NCBI RefSeq assembly: GCF_030936135.1 | Contig: NC_082612.1 | Span: 20,035,475-20,099,474 of the forward strand | Direction: 5' to 3' | DNA length: 64,000 nucleotides | From: Gavia stellata | Lineage: Eukaryota > Chordata > Aves > Gaviiformes > Gaviidae | In this document: positions 14,501 through 25,047 of the stretch, piece by piece | Position numbering within the stretch: the stretch's first letter is position 1 | Layout of the letters: each line of letters opens with the position of its first letter | Program-made: the position numbers and the translations under genes | The notes under the pieces: generated by a model | The model's input: only the letters and a program-made list of their open reading frames with translations | Databases searched by the model: none | Told to the model about the DNA's origin: nothing

Positions 14501-17500
14501 AAGACTGGGCTTATTTCCAGTGAAATACGTGCAAACTGAGATTTCATTTGTGTAGTTGCTGAAAGCTGAGGAGCTGGGAAAATGTTCTAGTAAGAAGTCA
14601 CATCATACTATCAACCAAATTTAATACTAAAATTTAATGCCAAGGACAATGATACAAATACTAAAACTTAATGCCAAGGACAATGATAGATTTAATATCG
14701 ATATTGAAAGAATACTGAGAATAAAAAGCTGAGCTCAAAAAATAGTTAGACGGAAGGAGAAAAAGGAGGAATAAACCAAAGTTTGAGGTTGTCAGCAAGG
14801 CTGGAAAAAGAGGCTGTTTTCAAACCGGTAGACTTACGAATGTGTATAAATAAAGTAAACGCTTGGTACCAGTTTGTAGTTTGAGGAAAAACTGGAAGGA
14901 TGAAGTCTTGCAAATTCCAGATGTACCGTTATTCCACCTGTGAGGTAGCACAGGTCTGCTGAACTCCCTTTCTTGCCCCTTTTTGCTTTTTTCTTAATAA
15001 ATTGTTTTCCCACTCTTCATTGTTCTTGCTTCTTTCATTTCTCAGCTTGTGCTCTCTTTCTCATGTCTTCAGCTGTCAGTTTATGGACTCTGTTCCATTT
15101 CCTTCTCAAGGGCTGCACAGTGATTTCTGTGTATTAATCGCGAACTGTCTTAACAGGACATATCTGTACACACAGAGATAAATCATGCCACAGTCCAGCA
15201 CGAAGAGTTCTGCAAGTTCTTACCATGTGTTTTTATTAGTAGGAATATTTCTAGGTTTGTTTGTTGCTTGATTTTGAATACAAACTGAGCAATGTTCTCT
15301 GTAGTCACCTGAAGTGTTCTTGGCAGACATTGTATGTGGGGAAGTGGACTGAGTCACCCTACTCATGTAAATATTAGTTTACTCTGGTGTTTAGTGTAGA
15401 GCATTGAAAATAGAACCGAGTTTGCTCAGAGCTGTGGAGAGGCATTTAATCTCTTTGCATCTGTTTTACTTTGGAAAGCAAAAATGGGCATAACTGACTT
15501 GCTTCTCAAGGATACGAATGGATTAAAGAGTTGCTCGCTAACAAATTGAGAAAGAAACACACTGATGTTCTTTCTGCCTTTGTACAAGTAACTTTGTGCT
15601 GTCTGTATTGGCTCAACAGGCTGTGAAATCGGCAGTGCAGACCATTACTGTAGGAGGAGTGGGTACATCTCAATTTAAGACAATTATTCCCTTGGCAACT
15701 GCACCCAACGTTCAGCAGATTCAGGTACCTGGAAGCAAGTTCCATTATGTCAGACTCGTTACTGCCACAACAGCAAATAGTTCAACCCAATCGGCCAGTC
15801 AAAATCCCAGTACGAATACGCAGCCTCTTCAACAGGGTAAGTGCTGATGCTAATGTATTGTCTGAAGTAAGTTTTTCTTGGTTTTTTTCTTGTTCATTTT
15901 GTAAGGATTAAAATGAGTACATAATAGAGATCTATCAAGACTGCCAGATGTACTTGGTTTTGTGGTGGACTCCTATAAATTTCATATTCTACTGTTCCTC
16001 TGGTTTGTATGTGGAAATGCTCCTCTGTGTCAAATCGCTCTGTAGTTGGGCCTGAATCCTTGGAGCATTTTAGGTTGCTTTTGCCTAGTTTACCAGCATT
16101 GTGGGTGACTTGTGGCAAGTCCCAGATCCTCTGTATGAAAAGAGTGAAGCCAGTACAGCCCACAAACATATTGCCAGAGCTCCTGCATCATGAAGATCCT
16201 TCCATGTAAAATGCTTTAGAAGCACTGGATGTTTCTGCTGCTTTGTGTGTCCATGCTTTCCAGAGCTGCGATGGAGTAAAAGATTTCAAACCAATCTGTG
16301 GTTTTTGTATTCTCCTCTTGCCAAGGGAAATCCAGTGTCCAGAGGAGCTCTGCACCCAAGCTGGTTTTAAAGCCATTGCTGTGAAACGGGTGCACGCACT
16401 CTTGTGCTAAATACCTGTTTACAAAGGTGTTCTTTAGACATAAGTGTTACGTGCCATGAGTTTGGTTAATTAATCTCAGCACATAGTTACAGTATTAAGT
16501 ACCTTTCCGTTATGCGCATGTGAAAGTCTGGAGGACTGAACTGTGGACTTTGAGTGAATAATGTGCGTTAATGTGATGTTGTTTCTTGACACTAGCGAAG
16601 CCAGTGGTGGTGAACGCGACCCCGGTGCGGATGTCTGTTCCCATAGTGCCAGCGCAGACTGTGAAACAGGTGAGCTAAACGTAAAAGGCATATTCCTTCA
16701 CTTATTTTGTCTTGATGGGGAAAAAAAAAGTCTGGTTTCAGCACTGTAATGACACGTTCTATGAATAAAAGTGCATTCTGAACCAACAAAACAATGATTT
16801 CGTAAAGACCTTTTTCTCTCCAGGTGGTGCCCAAACCGATCACCCCAACTTCCCAGATAGTTACTACTAGTCAGCCCCAACAAAGACTCATTATGCCAGC
16901 CACTCCACTGCCACAGATACAGCCCAACCTCACCAACCTCCCACCGGGCACCGTACTGGCACCAGCACCTGGCACAGGAAACGTCGGGTATGCAGTCCTT
17001 CCAGCTCAGTATGTCACACAGGTACGGTGTTAACCCAGAGATAAATTAGGAAATAGTGCTGTTGTGGAACATACTGCCTTCCTCTTAAAGGTTCTTCCTC
17101 CCCAGCTGTCACCTGATACTAAGGGGACAGTTAATTTCTTTTAGGGATCCTTGGCAGAATGATGACAGCACTAAATCGTAGTTGCAGTTAAAGCTTTATT
17201 TTCTTAACAGGATTTTTTGATTAGCATAGAATTTATAATCGGAATAGCACAGGATTTCTATAAGTAGAATCAGTGTAGTACAATTTTATAAGCAGCGTAG
17301 TACAGAATTTATAATACAACTTAACTTACAGTTTCTCATCACCTAGAACCTCTGCAGATTTGATCAGATCTTAATACGTGCTTTCCTTTATCAATATAAC
17401 AATCATAATCTAGACTCGAAAATCATAGAAAAGAATACGAGTCACTCACTCAATCCTCGGAGGAAACAGATGTCAGTGGAGGTGTCCCTGGCCACCGCGG

Positions 17501-20500
17501 GGTCACGGGTCTCACTGTCCAGCAGCGGTTCCGGTCCAAGTTCCCTAGTTAGGACTTGTAACTGCTTGATTTTATAGACAGTGCTCTGTGTGCTGTTACG
17601 CTTCCCTTTTCTGTGACAGGGTCATCCCACCACCTGGGTGTCCGGGTGCCTGAGACCTTCACGGCCAGTAAGGGAATAAGTAGTCAGGCTGGTGCCCAGG
17701 AATCTTGAGGCCAGCAGCGAGGGGAAGAAGAAATTGCTTTGGTTTGTCTGCTTGGTTCACAGGATCTTCAGGGCCTGATGATGAGGGGAAAGGGAACGAA
17801 TATGTGACCCGGTCACAGAGAATGGCTGCTTGCATTATAAAATGGTGTTAGTTACGTTAACCACGTTACCAGGTGTCAGGGGGTACCGGTCACAGCAAAC
17901 TAGGTCTAGGCATTAGTTTTTTGCTCTTTGCCAAGATCTGACCGATATTCAGAATGAAAAGGAGAATAAATGAAACCTGCTGCTGAAGGCTGACCAGCCA
18001 GTCTGCACAAACAAGGACTCTGTCAGCTCATGGCATTACTGGTACCAACCTCGTTTCTGGTTCCCGTCTGGTTTTGTCACAGCTGCAGTTTGATCCTGAA
18101 GACTCTTACTGTGTCCTTCCAGTCCACTTCCACAAATCTTACCTTAAACTAACTAATGCCATTGGTTGGACCTCTCCTCAGAGGTTTTCTGTTCCGGACA
18201 CAATCTGTCCCCTTTGGCCTGGCCCCAGTAGGTCCATATCTTGTTAGGTGCCAATCTGTCTTCAGAACCTGTCCCAGCAGGAGGAAATGGCTGCGCGTAG
18301 GTAATACAGAAGAAGGTAGCCCAAAACAGTGTCGTTTGGCAGGTTCTTATGAGGTTTTGGTTTTTTAATGTGAAAAACAAACTGTGAGTCCAGGTATGCA
18401 GAGAAGTTAGAATGTAAATCCTTTTACTTGCTTTTATTTAATTCCATAGTAAGTGGCCTATAAATTAAGGAAGCTACTAAAGTAATTTGTGCGGGAAGCA
18501 ATCCTGCTTTATTAGGGGCAGGGTTGCTTAGGAAAAGAAAGGGGAAAATGAGCACATTTTTAGGAGCTGAAACTGTTTATGGTCTGCACATTTCTGTGTG
18601 TAGTCTCTGTGTTATATTTATGGCTGTAGATACTGTAATAGAGAACAAAAATACCATCTAAAGTAATGTTTTTATGCTAAATATGGATGCAGGAGGTTGC
18701 TGCCTGGTCCAAGTTCTACAAATGTCTAAAACTGTGCTTACAAGCATATTATTTTTATAACAATAACTGGAAAGCTAATGTCTCTTGTCACGACAGGACA
18801 AGAGGAAATGGCCTCAAGTTGCGCCAGGGGAGGTTTAGACTGAATATTAGGAAAAATTTCTGTACTGAGAGAGTGGTGAAGCACTGGACCAGGCTGCCCA
18901 GGGAGGTGGTGGAGTCCCCATCCCTGGAGGGGTTCAAGGAACGTGTGGACGTGGCACTGCGGGACATGGTTTAGTGGGCATGGTGGGGTTGGGTTGGGGG
19001 TTGGACTTGATGGTCTTACAGGTCTTTTCCAACCTTAACGATTCTGTGATTCTGTGTGATTGAAAAGCCTAGCTACACATCCTCTTGTATATACTTTAAT
19101 TTCTTTTATTTTACGCATTAACCTTTTTGTTTTGTTAGCTACAACAGTCATCATATGTATCTATAGCAAGCAACACTGGCTTTACAGGGACATCGAGTAT
19201 CCAGTCCCAAGCACGGCTGCCATTCAATGGGTGAGTGTTTAGCAAAAAAAAAAGGTTGCTGAATGAGCGTCTTCTTTCAGTCCCATTATAAGGAAGGGTG
19301 GGAGCTGAGGTGTCCAAGTTTGGTTTGGGGGTTTTTCCAAGAAAATCAAGTATACTGTGGTTATTACCTCTGACTAAAGGACGTGGATCTGCCTGACAAT
19401 TGAGCCAGTCTCTTGCTCAAAGCTGTGTTTTCCTTTCTGTTTTTTGAGCTTGTGTAGCAGGAAGTTGACCTGAAAGCTCCCTGTTGCTCATTCTTAATTT
19501 TGCACCAGCAGCTGGGAGCTACAGACCTCAACTATTTCTCGACATTGCTGGAAAGAGGTGCTGAACGAGAAAAGAGCTAGATGCTTAGCACATGCAGAAA
19601 TCCAGCCAAACAGCAAAATGGAACTAAAGCCTAAAATGGATCCTGATACGAGGCTTTGTTGTTTTTCAGTCCTGTATTTTTCCTTTAAGGATGAAAATAA
19701 GGACTAACATGTATTATTTTTCCTTTGCCGATCCAGCAGGCTTAGCTGTTCCGCAGTGTCCTTTTGTGTTATTATCTGCTGGAAATTGTAAACGCTAAGG
19801 TGCTTTTTGTTGCTGCAACCTCAACTGATGCAAACTAATCCCAAATCCAGATGCAGCTATTCAAATGAATGGGTTTGATTTAATCTCCCTGGTATTACGT
19901 CCAAAAATTGCTGGATGGGGACGGAACGAATCATCAAAAGCGATTAGTGACACAAAATCTGAGTTTTAAGAGCCGTTAAAGACTGTGTCTGATATAAAAT
20001 TTATTTATAAACTGAATACCATGTTTTGGCTTCCTTTCCCATTATTCCGGAGCTCCTTTTATTTTTTTTTTTTTTTAAATTCCAACTAGATCAAAAGCAA
20101 AGGCACAATCATGTTGTGTGAACCTTGGAGGGATCTAAGGGGTAAAGGGGTCCTGGGGAAGTTCTCCCTGATTCCAGTTCTCAGTTATGATGTTTCCTCT
20201 AGCTTTAAGCCTCATTTCTACTTTAGGCATGCAGCCAGATTTGCAGTAAATAACCTGGCTCTTTCTGGGTTGGAAAGGCACTATATAGAGGCACTATATA
20301 TAATAGTTAAACGCAGTCAGCCAAAAACCTACTGCAAGGGGAATATAAAGATTTTTTCCTAAGTTTTTATTATGAGCTATTTACTTGAATATAAAATAGG
20401 AAGAAACTGATAAAACAGTGTACGTGTATATAAATGCACTTTTTTCCCCCCACAGAATAATTCCTTCTGAATCTGCAAACCGCCCCAGGAAGCCTTGTAA

Positions 20501-23500
20501 TTGTACTAAGTCTCTATGTTTGAAACTGTAAGTACAGCTTGGGTTTGGGTTTTTCTTAAGCCTTATTTTTGACATCACAAGTTTATGCCAAGTATCAGAA
20601 TATAATGTTTTTAAGTATGTCAGAAATGTTATGTCTAGACACTAATTTAAGGTTGCCGTTGATATTGATGGAGATGTTGCGGTGTCTGTGTAATTTTGCG
20701 ACTCCTGTGAGCTATATGGACTCTAACATTTTATAAATTCCTAACTTCGCAGCCCTGTTGCATGGTGGAACCAGTTCCACGCAGCAGCTGTAGTCATGGT
20801 GTTGTTGCTATGAGTGAAATGACATCCCACGATACCATCAGTGGCCGTCTACTATACTTTGATGAAGCATATCAGTAGTCCCATGCTGCATCAAGTACTT
20901 CAGAAAAATTGGGCTGTGTATCTTTTCTGAAATGACTGAATAGACAAGTGACTCTTCACTGATAGGTCTGAATCTTGCTCATCCTCATGAAATATTTTGC
21001 TATGCCATTCAGCCTTTGTAAGAATTTGACATAAAAGCATTTTAAGCTGAGGAGATGCTAAGTTTCTTTAACTTGAGGCAAAGCCAGCTTACTGATTTTG
21101 GGACAGTAACAGGACATACTGAAATTAATCTGTGGTTCCCTGAATCCTGGACAATGAAGAGGAAATCGGTGGTGTGCTACTCAAAGGGAAAGTGATGCAA
21201 CGGTATCTGAACCCAAGTTAAGAAGTGTGTTTAAACTTTTCAGGTTTCTTTTCGTGTAATGCACCCCACCTCTACGTGGGGAGGGTGCCCGTGCTTCCTA
21301 GCCTCAAAATGGTCCATTGCACAGAAGACATGGTAAACAGGAAGATGTGTAGCTGTTTTTTTTCAGATGTTTTACAACATACGTGACTGACTTCATCGTG
21401 CTAAATGTACGTTAGATGCTTAGGGTTTTCCACTTTAGTCTTTGGTGCCTGAATGCTCTAGAAATTCTGGAAGAATAATGGCATCGCTGGTGATGCTTTG
21501 TACCTCCAGAATGCTATTTGGAAACAAAACTTTCTTGTAAATTACTGTAATTATATCTTTAAGTGACTAGGCATCAGTGCAGAGCAAATGGCTAATTCAC
21601 TCTGGCAAAGGTGCTTTCTCACTAGTAGAACTTTATCCCATCTGGAAGGGCAGTTGCTTTTTCCCAAATGAATGTTGAAGGTAGGCACATAGCCTGTTCT
21701 ACAAAGAAGAGAACTCCAAGTTACTTGCTCACTGATGCTCTGGGCTGATGCTGGCGCTATTTGTTTTGGAAACCAGGACCATTCCACTACTGAATTCTAA
21801 ACAGGTCAGAAAGGGGTTGTAAACAGGTTGTTAAAGCTTTTGATTTAGTTTGTCCCTGGGACCATTCAGGACGGTAAAAATCACCAAAATGCAATTCAAC
21901 CAGATGAAGGGGTTGTAGAGGACTCCAGGGCAACCCTAATCTAGTTCTTGTAGCATTACCCTGGGCAAGCCACAGGAAGCCAGTTTCGCAAGGGGTTTAG
22001 GCTCCTAAAAATGAACGTACGCTCCCAGCAGGATTTGAAAAGCAACTGAAGAGGATCAGCAGTTTCCATCAGCTACAGCTGGAGGTGGTACTGGAAGCGC
22101 TGAAACGTGCCGGAGTTTGTCGTGGCCCAAAGCCATGTTTGAGCTGGGGATGAATGTGGTGCATCCACGTATCAGATCTGTGGGGTGGCGAGATCTTGGT
22201 TTTGGTGGGAGGTAGCAGAGGTACATAAGAGACATGGCAATGTGATTGGCTTTACCTGTCAATGTTTTTTTGCTGTTTTTATTCGCACACTTGTCCCTTT
22301 AAAATGTCTCTGATAACTACAGCTTTATCTTCATTCAGATGCTTTCCCTAGTTACCTGTGCCTCAAAACCTACGAGGCATGCCACTTATTATTCCTTTTC
22401 TATTCTTCCATCCCTGCTTTGGCGAACTCTGCCTCAGTTCACAGCTGCAAAGAGCTTATGGGCAAAACTAAAAAAAGGCTCGTTGCTTGTTGTTAGTCAG
22501 TTTGCCTGTTGGTTGGCGCTCCAATCGCTTGCCTTTGTTTCAGCTGTATGAGAGCTCCTGAAGGCTGACATGAACTGGCTATGAGGTGGCTGCAGCAGGA
22601 TGGCCCTCAATATGTGGGTCAGCCACCCAGGAGTCGCCCTAGAAACGTCTCATGAGCTTCTCTTGCTACTCTGGGGACCTGTGCTATGTGAGCATCAGCT
22701 CAGACGGACACCCTTGAGCTATACCTGTATCTTTAGACAGCATCTAGACCTGCGCTAGAGGGTTTAGGCCTTGCAATGGGGTTGATGCCACTTGTACCCG
22801 TGGAGTCGAGCATAGGGTGACCCTTAGCCTTATTGGTGCGCGTGCATATCGCCACGCTAGGAACTTCTGCTACTGCCATCAGTACTAATGCCAGTGTAAT
22901 GATCACGTTTACAAATGCCTTCTGCATCTTCTGTTTCAGGTATTGTGATTGTTTTGCAAACGGTGAATTCTGCAATAACTGCAACTGTACAAATTGTTAC
23001 AACAACCTGGACCATGAAAATGATAGGCAAAAAGCAATAAAGGTGAGGGGCCTCTTCCCCTGCCCCCGGGATGAAAGCCGTTTAGCTTGTGTCTTCTGCA
23101 GCTACGGCGCGGGGCAGAGTGGGTGTGTAATGCCCTGATCTCCTTCCACATGTGCAAGGCTTAAGTTCTTTTATTGCACCTCTAAACTCTACTCCCTGCA
23201 TGCAGTGACTGACCCTTTGGGTCTGCATTGACAGGCCTGCCTTGACAGAAACCCTGAAGCCTTCAAGCCCAAAATAGGGAAAGGAAAGGAAGGAGAATCG
23301 GATCGGAGACACAGCAAAGGGTGTAACTGTAAACGCTCGGGATGTCTCAAAAACTACTGCGAATGTTATGAGGTATGAAACATCTCATCTTAAAGATACT
23401 GGTTTTTTCCCTTTAGTGCTGTGGCTTCTCTGATTTGCTTTGTCTCTTCTTTGTATTGCTATAATGTTTTCTCTTCTGTTCTTTTTTCTATTGCTATAAT

Positions 23501-25047
23501 GTTACCTCTTCTTCCAGCAGTTTGCACGTAGAAGGCCATGTATATGGCTAAACTGATCGCTTCTGTTGTATAAGTTTAATTTTAAACCATATAGCAACTT
23601 TGGACTCAGGCTTGGATTTGTCCTTTCCTGAAGAGCAGCATTTCCTTAAGAAATGTACTGCACCAAGTCCCTAGGAGGAGTAGAAGCGGCATCCCACAGA
23701 TGCTCTGGGATAGAACACATCTGTGGAACACAAAAGCAAAAGTTGTTGCTGTGTCAGCTTACTGATCGGTCTGTGGATGTAGGGACAGTGGCAGACTGAC
23801 CTCTCTCATAGCTCAACCGCCTAAATTCCACCGGAAACAGTAGGTTGGTGAAGAGAGGGATGAGTGGGAAAACTATTGATTTGCATTTGATTCACGTATA
23901 CATTGTGGGAAGGCATCTCAGTTTGAGGTGAGAATTTAGAGAGAAAACTACTACTTGGGGGTTTCTTCTAGTGGCTAATTGAGAAGAGATTAAAACAAGA
24001 TCTCCTTTTCGTTGTGGCTTGTCACAAAGGGAGTCAAGGTTGCAACAGGTTTCTCATGTTTTGTTTCTTTCAGGCAAAAATCATGTGTTCTTCCATATGC
24101 AAATGCATTGGCTGTAAAAATTTTGAAGAAAGCCCAGAGCGAAAGACATTGATGCATTTAGCAGATGCTGCAGAAGTTAGGGTCCAGCAGCAGACCGCTG
24201 CGAAGACCAAGTTATCTTCCCAGATCTCGGATCTGCTGACAAGGCCAACACCGGCACTCAGCAGTGGTGGTGGGAAGTAAGTTAATGCAGCGCCCTGTTT
24301 GAGTTGCTTCTAACATGCTTTTTCTGATGTGTGTGACAGGTATGTCCCTGTCATCTTTGAATGTTACCTGTGTAAGCTGTAGAAGCAGGAGCACTCAGGT
24401 GAATGGAGCTTTTTGTTCACGCAACCGTGCTTTCTGTGGAACGTAGGGTATGCCGAGCTTAGCTGTGTTCAAGCACGTAACTAAGCGTTGTCTTCTCATA
24501 GTTGCCCCTGTGCTCACAGAAAGTACAAGTATCCCATTTACTGAGAGGATGTCATCCTTGAGCTGCCCTTATAGTCAAAGCTGGAGAATTGTTCTACGTA
24601 CCTGGGCATTTCAAAGTCTATTTCAAAATGTACATCAATGGAGGCAGGCACCAAAGCACAACGACCCCACCGGTTCATTTGACTGTAACTGTGGCTTATT
24701 CACTCCCTGGTGGTTGTCTAAAGGCTCTTGGAAGCAATGGGACGGATGAAATCTCATCAGTCCTTGTACTAAAAAGCCGCCCAGCCCTGGAGTTAGGTGC
24801 ATGGTGTGTTTTTGCTGAGAGTGAGTGGCTCTTTCTTTGTTTCAGGCTGCCCTTTACGTTTGTAACAAAGGAGGTAGCTGATGCAACCTGCGAATGCCTT
24901 CTCGCTCAGGCAGAGCAAGCGGAAAAGATGGGCAAGTCAAAAGCTGCAGCAGAGCGCATGATCCTGGAGGAGTTTGGACGCTGTTTAATGAGAGTTATTA
25001 ACTCTGCAGGAAAGTCCAAAAGTGAACCTTGTGCCATGAACTGCTGA
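1810..25047 (+). CDS. LIN54: LIN54, DNA-binding subunit of the MuvB/DREAM complex (12 coding exons)
   Basis: Joined exons: 1810-2502, 8389-8509, 11416-11561, 15620-15836, 16596-16669, 16824-17021, 19139-19230, 20456-20527, 22940-23042, 23235-23372, 24074-24276, 24846-25047. They total 2259 bases (752 residues plus stop), with all GT-AG boundaries and phases agreeing; the human protein is 749 residues. The first ~500 residues are a Ser/Thr/Gln-rich low-complexity region. Two Tesmin/TSO1-type CXC domains follow, each with nine cysteines: 528-557 and 602-632. Tyr539 and Tyr613 correspond to the two tyrosines that insert into the minor groove of CHR elements in human LIN54 (536 and 610). The C-terminal part (about 686-752) is a conserved helical segment used to join MuvB. 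In the nucleus LIN54 works with LIN9, LIN37, LIN52 and RBBP4, repressing cell-cycle genes with p130/E2F4 and activating them with B-MYB. The start at 1810 begins with the conserved MEVV. An optional in-frame exon at 13089-13244 would lengthen it to 804. Confidence 0.96.
6057..6110 (-). mobile_element. CR1 LINE 3'-tail fragment
   Basis: Read on the minus strand it contains the diagnostic CR1 3' end: a GATGATCTT-AAGGTCTTTT-CAACC core followed by GATTCTATGATTCTAT tail repeats. Only about 50 bases are recognisable. Confidence 0.75.
7349..7394. repeat. 20-base tandem repeat, two perfect copies
   Basis: The unit ctggtgcccgtgggatgtgg occupies 7351-7370 and 7371-7390 without mismatch, and partial unit sequence continues on each side. 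It is a minisatellite seed within a LIN54 intron. Confidence 0.9.
8389..8509 (+). CDS. LIN54: LIN54 coding exon 2 (residues 232-272)
   Basis: The acceptor is tcttgcag and the donor GCAG|gttgta. It encodes the conserved [20 protein letters not shown] segment. The exon is 121 bases long and ends one base into a Gly codon. Confidence 0.95.
11416..11561 (+). CDS. LIN54: LIN54 coding exon 3 (residues 272-320)
   Basis: The acceptor is gtttatag and the donor AAG|gtaagg. It encodes [20 protein letters not shown] and ends ISPLKSPNK in phase 0, so the 52-codon exon that follows can be included or skipped without changing frame. Confidence 0.95.
13089..13244 (+). CDS. LIN54: LIN54 candidate in-frame cassette exon (52 codons)
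   Basis: The segment is flanked by an acceptor (tttgttttgccaagcag) and a donor (CAG|gtacag). It is exactly 156 bases, phase 0 on both sides, and open in the frame set by exon 3. The peptide has the Val/Ser/Gln-rich character of the LIN54 N-terminal half ([18 protein letters not shown], then [11 protein letters not shown]). The other 12 exons already give 752 residues, close to the 749-residue human form, so this exon is either alternatively spliced or lineage-specific. I do not know whether it is present in published transcripts. Confidence 0.72.
14624..14688. repeat. 31-base direct repeat, period 34
   Basis: Copies at 14624-14654 and 14658-14688 share atactaaaa(t/c)ttaatgcc followed by aaggacaatgata and differ at one base. 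This is a recent local duplication in a LIN54 intron. Confidence 0.85.
15620..15836 (+). CDS. LIN54: LIN54 coding exon 4 (residues 321-393)
   Basis: The acceptor is gctcaacag and the donor AACAGG|gtaagt. It encodes [20 protein letters not shown] and the highly conserved [20 protein letters not shown] stretch. It ends one base into a codon. Confidence 0.96.
16596..16669 (+). CDS. LIN54: LIN54 coding exon 5 (residues 393-417)
   Basis: The acceptor is gacactag and the donor CAG|gtgagc. It encodes [20 protein letters not shown] followed by TVKQ. It is a 74-base exon completing the split codon of exon 4. Confidence 0.95.
16824..17021 (+). CDS. LIN54: LIN54 coding exon 6 (residues 418-483)
   Basis: The acceptor is ctctccag and the donor CAG|gtacgg, with 66 codons in phase 0. 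It encodes the Pro/Gln-rich segment ending [13 protein letters not shown]. Confidence 0.96.
17100..17900 (-). mobile_element. probable solo LTR of an endogenous retrovirus (bounds approximate)
   Basis: On the minus strand a TATA-like box (ctataaaatc, 17568-17577) is followed about 370 bases later by an AATAAA at 17195-17200. Between them lie AT-rich short near-repeats around a (g)aatttataat core at 17224-17320. The composition differs from the surrounding intron. This order suggests U3-R-U5 without internal viral genes. No clear TG...CA ends or target-site duplication could be set, and further unusual sequence continues to about 18300. An old non-LTR origin is possible. Confidence 0.38.
18786..19060 (+). 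mobile_element. CR1 LINE, 5'-truncated, 3' end
   Basis: It carries the C-terminal end of the CR1 ORF2, ending [12 protein letters not shown] and a TAG stop, then the CR1 3' UTR and two ATTCTGTG-type tail repeats. About 275 bases remain. It lies in LIN54 intron 6, with its tail about 80 bases upstream of the exon 7 acceptor, in sense orientation. Confidence 0.93.
19139..19230 (+). CDS. LIN54: LIN54 coding exon 7 (residues 484-514)
   Basis: The acceptor is ttttgttag and the donor AATGG|gtgagt. It encodes [20 protein letters not shown] then [10 protein letters not shown]. The 92-base exon ends two bases into a Gly codon. Confidence 0.95.
20456..20527 (+). CDS. LIN54: LIN54 coding exon 8 (residues 514-538)
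   Basis: The acceptor is cccccccacag and the donor AAACT|gtaagt. It encodes [20 protein letters not shown] and begins the first CXC domain (Cys528, 530, 535). Confidence 0.96.
22940..23042 (+). CDS. LIN54: LIN54 coding exon 9 (residues 538-572), first CXC domain
   Basis: The acceptor is ctgtttcag and the donor AAG|gtgagg. It completes CXC domain 1 with [19 protein letters not shown]. Tyr539 is the predicted CHR minor-groove contact. Confidence 0.96.
23235..23372 (+). CDS. LIN54: LIN54 coding exon 10 (residues 573-618), second CXC domain
   Basis: The acceptor is cattgacag and the donor GAG|gtatga. It encodes the conserved spacer ([14 protein letters not shown]) and the start of CXC domain 2 ([19 protein letters not shown]), including Tyr613. 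Confidence 0.96.
24074..24276 (+). CDS. LIN54: LIN54 coding exon 11 (residues 619-686)
   Basis: The acceptor is tctttcag and the donor GGGAA|gtaagt. It finishes CXC domain 2 ([17 protein letters not shown]) and encodes the [20 protein letters not shown] helix. Confidence 0.96.
24846..25047 (+). CDS. LIN54: LIN54 terminal coding exon 12 (residues 686-752)
   Basis: The acceptor is ttgtttcag; the exon ends in CAMNC and a TGA. It encodes the C-terminal helical region [20 protein letters not shown], then [20 protein letters not shown]. Confidence 0.97.
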
